From NCBI GenBank assembly GCA_023424865.1, contig JAFADM010000543.1:1-5577 (forward strand): a stretch of DNA of 5,577 nt, written 5' to 3'. The stretch is from Bacillota bacterium. Lineage in GTDB: Bacteria; Bacillota_A; Clostridia; DSM-8532. The notes beneath the pieces were generated by a model. It saw only the letters and a program-made list of their open reading frames with translations. It was not told the DNA's origin and did not search any database. Shown piece after piece: positions 1 through 5,577 of the stretch (positions within the stretch are counted from its first letter, which is position 1; each line of letters begins with the position of its first letter). A program made the translations under genes and the position numbers.

Positions 1-63
1 TTTGTCTTAAAGAGCGTGTTGCCCGGAGCCGAGTTTACATTGTAGAAGGGATGATAAACTGGG
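1..63 (+). other. Upstream operon edge, unresolved tail of the preceding gene (atpH expected)
   Basis: In this operon type the gene before atpA encodes the delta subunit, so its 3' end should lie here. The three frames close at 10, 45 and 92. The visible C-terminal residues in none of them are distinctive enough to identify delta, so I do not assign a coding region. The frame ending in TAG at 43-45 would leave an 18-nt gap to atpA, which suits the spacing of this operon. A purine-rich AGAAGGG at 44-50 is the only Shine-Dalgarno-like stretch before atpA, and its 13-nt spacing is rather long. No promoter is apparent in these 63 bases. Confidence 0.3.
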
Positions 64-1572
64 ATGGATTTGCGTACGCGGGACATCACTAAAATCATTA
101 AACAGCAAATAAAAGACTACCGATCAAAAATCGAGTTGGATGATATCGGAACGGTTGTGACAGTCGGCGACGGTATCGTATGCATCCACGGATTAAATAA
201 ATGCATGCTCAATGAGCTGCTTGTGTTCGAGGGAGGCCAAAAGGCTGTTGCACTTAATCTTGAAGAGGATATGGTTGCAGCGGTTTTGCTTGCGGAGGAC
301 GTGGGTATAAGGGAAGGCGATACGGTCAAAAGAACGGGGCAGGTTATTTCTGTTCCTGTTGGCGAAGGCCTTTTGGGCAGGGTTGTGGATGCTCTGGGAA
401 ATCCTGTTGACGGCAAGGGCAGCATCATCCCTGATGCCATCCGCCCCATAGAAACGCCGGCTCCGGGTATTGTGGAGAGAAAAAGCGTCACGGTTCCTCT
501 TCAAACCGGAATAAAAGCCATTGATTCCATGGTCCCTATCGGAAGGGGCCAGCGAGAGCTCATTATCGGCGACAGACAAACCGGAAAGACCACCATTGCC
601 CTGGATGCCATAATCAACCAGCGGGGCAAGGATGTCATATGCATCTATGTGGCCATAGGCCAAAAGCGCTCAACGGTTTCAAACGTTGTTTCCACCCTGG
701 AAAAAAACGGCGCCATGTCCTATACCATTGTGGTGTCGGCAACCGCTTCGGAGCTGTCGCCCCTCCAATATGTGGCGCCCTACACGGGATGCACCATGGG
801 CGAATATTTTATGGCGCTTGGAAAGGATGTTCTGTGCGTCTATGATGATTTGTCCAAGCATGCCGTGGCTTACCGGGCCATGTCCTTGCTGCTTAAGCGG
901 CCCCCCGGCCGTGAGGCTTATCCCGGCGATGTATTCTACCTCCATTCCAGGCTTTTGGAACGTGCGGCGCGGATGAGTGAAGAAAATGGCGGAGGCTCCC
1001 TTACGGCTCTGCCCATTGTTGAAACCCAGGCGGGGGATGTGGCAGCCTATATTCCCACCAATGTCATATCCATAACGGACGGTCAGATCTTCCTTGAGAG
1101 CGAGCTGTATTTTTCCGGAGTACGTCCGGCCATTAATCCGGGAATTTCAGTTTCCCGCGTTGGCGGAAACGCACAGATTAAAGCCATGAAAAAAGTATCG
1201 GGAACACTTCGTTTGGAGTATTCCCAATATTTGGAATTAAAAGCCTTTTCGCAGTTCGGCTCGGATCTGGATCGTGATACAAAAAGCCGTCTTGAAAAGG
1301 GAGAGCGTATTGTGGAGGTATTAAAGCAGAAGCAAAACGCGCCGCTTTCAGTAGAAAATCAGGTTATTATCTTTTTCGCCGTCACTAAAAATTATCTGAA
1401 GGAAATTCCTGTTTCCAGAGTGGCCGAATATGAAGAAAGACTGTTTGATTATATCGGCGATATCCATTCGGATATAACGGAGGAGATAAGGGAAAAAGGC
1501 GTGTTGTCAAAGGAAATCGAAAAGAAGCTCAAAGAAGCTATTGTGGATTTTAACAAGCTGTTTTTAGCTTAG
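64..1572 (+). CDS. atpA: F1Fo ATP synthase subunit alpha
   Basis: This is the non-catalytic nucleotide-binding subunit of the F1 headpiece (alpha3 beta3 gamma delta epsilon), on the cytoplasmic face of the membrane. It alternates with beta in the hexamer that makes ATP. The 502-residue product matches the usual family length. Visible landmarks are the N-terminal beta-barrel (about 25-95), the Walker A loop GDRQTGKT at 169-176 with Lys175, the Walker B strand VLCVYDDLS at 256-264, the [11 protein letters not shown] loop near 280, and the motif SVSRVGG around 363-368. Arg365 in that last motif is the arginine finger that reaches into the beta active site. The ATG at 64 is chosen because the N-terminus aligns residue for residue with Bacillus alpha subunits, and an in-frame stop at 52-54 rules out a longer protein. 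Key residues are intact and nothing suggests truncation or frameshift. Identification is secure. Confidence 0.98.
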   Translation: MDLRTRDITKIIKQQIKDYRSKIELDDIGTVVTVGDGIVCIHGLNKCMLNELLVFEGGQKAVALNLEEDMVAAVLLAEDVGIREGDTVKRTGQVISVPVGEGLLGRVVDALGNPVDGKGSIIPDAIRPIETPAPGIVERKSVTVPLQTGIKAIDSMVPIGRGQRELIIGDRQTGKTTIALDAIINQRGKDVICIYVAIGQKRSTVSNVVSTLEKNGAMSYTIVVSATASELSPLQYVAPYTGCTMGEYFMALGKDVLCVYDDLSKHAVAYRAMSLLLKRPPGREAYPGDVFYLHSRLLERAARMSEENGGGSLTALPIVETQAGDVAAYIPTNVISITDGQIFLESELYFSGVRPAINPGISVSRVGGNAQIKAMKKVSGTLRLEYSQYLELKAFSQFGSDLDRDTKSRLEKGERIVEVLKQKQNAPLSVENQVIIFFAVTKNYLKEIPVSRVAEYEERLFDYIGDIHSDITEEIREKGVLSKEIEKKLKEAIVDFNKLFLA

Positions 1573-1599
1573 ATATAAAAACGGAGCCAGCCGGCGATT

Positions 1600-1603
1600 G
1601 GAG
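1600..1603 (+). promoter_or_regulatory. Ribosome binding site that decides the atpG start
   Basis: GGAG at 1600-1603 lies 8 nt before the ATG at 1612, which is ideal spacing. The alternative in-frame GTG at 1603 overlaps this motif and has only a distant GGAG (1583-1586, 16 nt away). This favours ATG 1612. Confidence 0.7.
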
Positions 1604-1611
1604 TGAATCGT

Positions 1612-3949
<2,338 letters not shown>

Positions 3950-3951
3950 GG

Positions 3952-4356
3952 TTGTCACTCTTTTATTTAAAGATCCTCACCCCTGAACGGACCTTTTTTG
4001 AGGGGGAGGTGGAGCTGCTTTCCGTCATGACCACAGAAGGAGCAAGAGGCTTTTTGGCCCATCATGAGTCTTTTATCGGCGCCCTTTCCATTGGCCACCT
4101 TCGGATAAAATATGAAGGTAAGGTTATGGAAGCGGCCATTGGGGGCGGTGTGGTCAAAACAAACAATGAAAGAAATGAAGCCCTTGTTTTGGCCAACTGC
4201 TGCGAATGGGCAAAGGATATTGACGTAGCCCGGGCCCGTAAAGCTGAAGAGAAAGCCAGAGAGCTTTTAAGACAGCATAAGAGCCAGGGAGAGCTTGAGG
4301 TAGCCCGTTTCAGACTGAACCGCGCCATCAACCGAATTCGTATGGGCAGCAAGTAA
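3952..4356 (+). CDS. atpC: F1Fo ATP synthase subunit epsilon
   Basis: Epsilon is part of the central stalk. It joins gamma to the c-ring and its C-terminal helices can inhibit ATP hydrolysis. The 134-residue product has the typical length and layout. The N-terminal beta-sandwich (about 1-85) opens with LKILTPERTFFEGEVELLSV, and the C-terminal helical hairpin (about 88-134) is rich in Ala, Arg and Glu. The helical part contains I90-D91-V92-A93-R94-A95, which fits the I/L-D-x-x-R-A motif described for ATP-binding epsilon of Bacillus PS3. Arg124 and Arg128 in NRAINR align with its two C-terminal ATP-contacting arginines. This suggests an ATP-sensing epsilon, which is inference from homology. The start is TTG 3952, 2 bp after the atpD stop. 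No in-frame ATG lies near the start, and the N-terminal strand would be lost with any later one. This is the last gene of the operon. Confidence 0.95.
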   Translation: MSLFYLKILTPERTFFEGEVELLSVMTTEGARGFLAHHESFIGALSIGHLRIKYEGKVMEAAIGGGVVKTNNERNEALVLANCCEWAKDIDVARARKAEEKARELLRQHKSQGELEVARFRLNRAINRIRMGSK

Positions 4357-4404
4357 CGGGTTTTACAATAATGTATAATGCTTACACCTCTTATCGCTTA
4401 AGTC

Positions 4405-4440
4405 AACGCAATGAAGCAATTTAAGTTTCATTGCGTTTTT
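4405..4440 (+). terminator. Intrinsic terminator of the atp operon
   Basis: AACGCAATGAA (4405-4415) and TTCATTGCGTT (4427-4437) pair perfectly over 11 bp around an 11-nt loop, followed by a run of five T (4436-4440). It lies 48 nt after the atpC stop and marks the end of the ATP synthase transcript. No competing downstream gene would be read by leaving it out, so the operon most likely ends here. Confidence 0.88.
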
Positions 4441-4443
4441 CTG

Positions 4444-4469
4444 TAGCCATTTGAGTAAGGAAATCTGGC
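4444..4469 (+). repeat. 26-nt hairpin-forming direct repeat, copy 1
   Basis: This stretch matches 5552-5577 at 24 of 26 positions in the same orientation. It can fold on itself: TAGCCA (4444-4449) pairs with TGGCTA (4466-4471), and TTT pairs with AAA after a 2-nt bulge, leaving an 8-nt loop. The two differences between copies (4454 and 4460) both fall in that loop. It begins 3 nt after the T-run of the atp terminator. Its identity is unknown: a dispersed intergenic repeat, a protein-binding site or a recombination remnant are all possible. Confidence 0.75.
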
Positions 4470-4477
4470 TAAATGGA

Positions 4478-4507
4478 AGGGGAACGATACCCCTGAGCTT
4501 TTGTTTT
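4478..4507 (+). other. Weak hairpin followed by a broken T-rich tract
   Basis: AGGGG (4478-4482) and CCCCT (4490-4494) form a 5-bp stem with a 7-nt loop, followed after four bases by CTTTTGTTTT-like sequence (4498-4507). It resembles a poor intrinsic terminator and could act as a backup to the atp terminator. The stem is short and the T-run is late and interrupted, so this is uncertain. Confidence 0.3.
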
Positions 4508-4573
4508 GCTTTAAAAGGGCTGAAAAAGGAAATAAAGTGAAAACAGGCATGATAATAGAGTGCATGAAATGCT

Positions 4574-4602
4574 AGGATATTAAAAACGGGTCCTGCTATA
4601 CT
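4574..4602 (+). promoter_or_regulatory. Predicted sigma-A-type promoter of the AraC-family gene
   Basis: TATACT at 4597-4602 is one mismatch from the -10 consensus and is preceded by TG plus one base (4594-4596), making an extended -10. At 17-bp spacing the -35 region (4574-4579, AGGATA) matches consensus at only three of six positions. A transcript would start near 4609, just upstream of the ribosome binding site, giving a very short leader. A strong extended -10 with a weak -35 often goes with activator dependence. Here that is inference. Confidence 0.5.
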
Positions 4603-4612
4603 CTAATACGAA

Positions 4613-4619
4613 GGGAGGG
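4613..4619 (+). promoter_or_regulatory. Ribosome binding site supporting a TTG start
   Basis: GGGAGGG at 4613-4619 lies 6 nt before the TTG at 4626. The later in-frame ATG codons (4644, 4656) are too far away, so the TTG is preferred. Confidence 0.65.
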
Positions 4620-4625
4620 AAACCT

Positions 4626-5495
4626 TTGGACTGGCTGAATCGAATGAACGGGGCTATGGACTATATTGAAGCCCATCTTGACGATACCATTGAGTATCAG
4701 GATCTTGCTAAAATCGCCTGCTGCTCGACTTATCATTTTCAGAGGATGTTTGCCTTTATAACGGAAGTGCCTTTATCCGAGTATATCCGTCGGAGAAGAC
4801 TGACACAGGCAGCTTTCGATTTGCAGAACAACAGGGAGAGAGTCATTGATGTTGCCTTAAAGTATGGCTACGAATCGCCGGAGGCCTTCTCAAGAGCATT
4901 TAAGGCCCTGCATGGTGTAATGCCCGTATTGGCGCGCGACAAGGGCAGTACCATGAAAGCCTTTCCCAGGTTAACCTTTCATATTTCGATTAGAGGAGAT
5001 GTGGAGATGAACTATCGTATTGTTGAGCGGGAAGCCTTTAACCTTTGCGGTATTACAACGGAGATCAGCGTGGCAGGCGGAGAGAATTATGTGACTATCC
5101 CTAAGTTCTGGGTAGATAACATGGAAAACGGTGCCATCGACGGCTTAAAAAGAGCTCTTGGCCTTAAGGAGGACGGGCGTCTAAAAGCCGCACTGTACAA
5201 CTTCAGAGAAGGTGTTTTTTCTTACATGATTTGCAGTGAGGGCCCTGAAAACGCTGCTTCGGAAGGTTACGCCACCCTTAGCGTGCCCTCTCTGACCTGG
5301 GCGGTGTTTACTACCCCGGAGCATGATGAGGAAAAGACCACGGAGGAGATCCAGAGCATTTGGAAGCGTATCTTCCCTGAGTGGTTTCCTGCCTCAGGCT
5401 ATGAGCATGCCGACGGACCTGAGCTGGAGGTGTATTACAGCAGCGACAATGGCAAGTCGGTAGCAGAGGTCTGGATACCTGTAACGAAAAAATAA
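4626..5495 (+). CDS. AraC-family transcriptional regulator with GyrI/Rob-like effector-binding domain
   Basis: This is a cytoplasmic DNA-binding regulator of 289 residues. The N-terminal part (about 1-105) is an AraC/XylS domain with two helix-turn-helix units. The first is around 24-45 (YQDLAKIACCSTYHFQRMF) and the second around 73-97 (VIDVALKYGYESPEAFSRAFK, then GVMP). The C-terminal part (about 128-288) looks like the GyrI-like small-molecule-binding domain found in Rob, SbmC/GyrI and BmrR. It starts at MNYRIVEREAF and ends with the strands ELEVYYSS and VAEVWIPV. An acidic residue there (Glu266 or Glu268) may line a pocket for a cationic ligand, by analogy with BmrR. The order of domains is that of Rob. 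TTG 4626 is chosen from the ribosome binding site and because the first helix (WLNRMNGAMDYIEAHL) is needed by the fold. The gene stands alone between two terminators, so target and ligand cannot be inferred from neighbours. Family assignment is firm, function is not. Confidence 0.92.
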   Translation: MDWLNRMNGAMDYIEAHLDDTIEYQDLAKIACCSTYHFQRMFAFITEVPLSEYIRRRRLTQAAFDLQNNRERVIDVALKYGYESPEAFSRAFKALHGVMPVLARDKGSTMKAFPRLTFHISIRGDVEMNYRIVEREAFNLCGITTEISVAGGENYVTIPKFWVDNMENGAIDGLKRALGLKEDGRLKAALYNFREGVFSYMICSEGPENAASEGYATLSVPSLTWAVFTTPEHDEEKTTEEIQSIWKRIFPEWFPASGYEHADGPELEVYYSSDNGKSVAEVWIPVTKK

Positions 5496-5520
5496 ACTTC
5501 ATAAAGGAAATGCTTGGTTG

Positions 5521-5550
5521 GGGTGCCTGTTGGAACAGGCACTCTTTTTT
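5521..5550 (+). terminator. Intrinsic terminator of the AraC-family gene
   Basis: GTGCCTGT (5523-5530) and ACAGGCAC (5535-5542) pair perfectly around a TGGA loop. The stem extends outward by a G-T and a G-C pair (5521-5522 with 5543-5544). Six T follow at 5545-5550. It lies 25 nt after the stop codon and makes the regulator gene a single-gene transcript. Confidence 0.92.
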
Positions 5551-5551
5551 A

Positions 5552-5577
5552 TAGCCATTTGCGTAAGTAAATCTGGC
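5552..5577 (+). repeat. 26-nt hairpin-forming direct repeat, copy 2 (cut by the window edge)
   Basis: This matches 4444-4469 at 24 of 26 positions. It starts 1 nt after the T-run of the regulator's terminator, mirroring copy 1 after the atp terminator. The window ends inside or at the end of the element, so its full length and the far arm of its possible stem are not seen. Confidence 0.7.

Noticed and set aside
117..663. Two long overlapping open frames on the minus strand opposite the start of atpA (124 and 156 codons)
   Set aside because: They lie fully inside a highly conserved gene, show no recognisable domain, and have low-complexity Ser/Pro/Thr-rich or irregular composition typical of antisense shadows.
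4374..4379. A perfect TATAAT just after atpC that could start a roughly 55-nt RNA ending at the atp terminator
   Set aside because: No acceptable -35 element occurs 16-18 bp upstream and there is no TGn extension. In AT-rich intergenic sequence an isolated TATAAT is weak evidence.
4444..4476. Whether the repeat near 4444 is part of a CRISPR array or an insertion-sequence end
   Set aside because: Only two copies 1.1 kb apart are present, with a gene between them rather than spacers, and no transposase or target-site duplication is visible.
4537..4575. A 12-codon frame starting at GTG 4537 (MKTGMIIECMKC) with AAGGA 6 nt upstream, a possible leader peptide
   Set aside because: It ends before the predicted promoter of the next gene, no upstream promoter is evident, and so short a frame is expected by chance. 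It would deserve a look only if conserved in relatives.

Overview
The window looks like a chromosomal segment of a Gram-positive Firmicute, most likely a member of the Clostridia. The signs are strong purine-rich ribosome binding sites (AGGAGG type), frequent TTG start codons, moderate GC content, strong intrinsic terminators, and protein sequences of the Bacillus/Clostridium type. The genus cannot be fixed from the sequence alone. All recognised genes are on the + strand.

Positions 64-4356 hold the 3' two thirds of an F-type ATP synthase operon in the canonical order atpA (alpha), atpG (gamma), atpD (beta), atpC (epsilon). Together these encode four of the five F1 subunits. The delta gene (atpH) and the Fo genes are expected just upstream, and only an unresolved tail of a preceding gene lies in bases 1-63. 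Spacing is tight: 39 bp between atpA and atpG, 85 bp between atpG and atpD, and 2 bp between atpD and atpC. No promoter is evident inside the operon, so the four genes are probably on one transcript. Catalytic and nucleotide-binding residues of alpha and beta look intact. Epsilon keeps the residues that bind ATP in the Bacillus PS3 homologue. The c subunit is not in the window, so H+ versus Na+ coupling cannot be judged. The operon closes with a clear intrinsic terminator at 4405-4440.

Positions 4357-4625 are a 269-bp intergenic region. It holds the atp terminator, a 26-nt hairpin-forming repeat (copy 1), a second weak hairpin and a promoter with an extended -10. Positions 4626-5495 encode a stand-alone regulator with an AraC-type DNA-binding domain followed by a GyrI/Rob-like effector-binding domain. 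It has its own promoter and its own terminator (5521-5550). Immediately after that terminator, at the window edge, is copy 2 of the 26-nt repeat.

The ATP synthase genes are conventional housekeeping genes. The less ordinary features are the repeat that follows both terminators and brackets the regulator gene, and TTG starts in three of the five genes. No new multi-gene system is evident.
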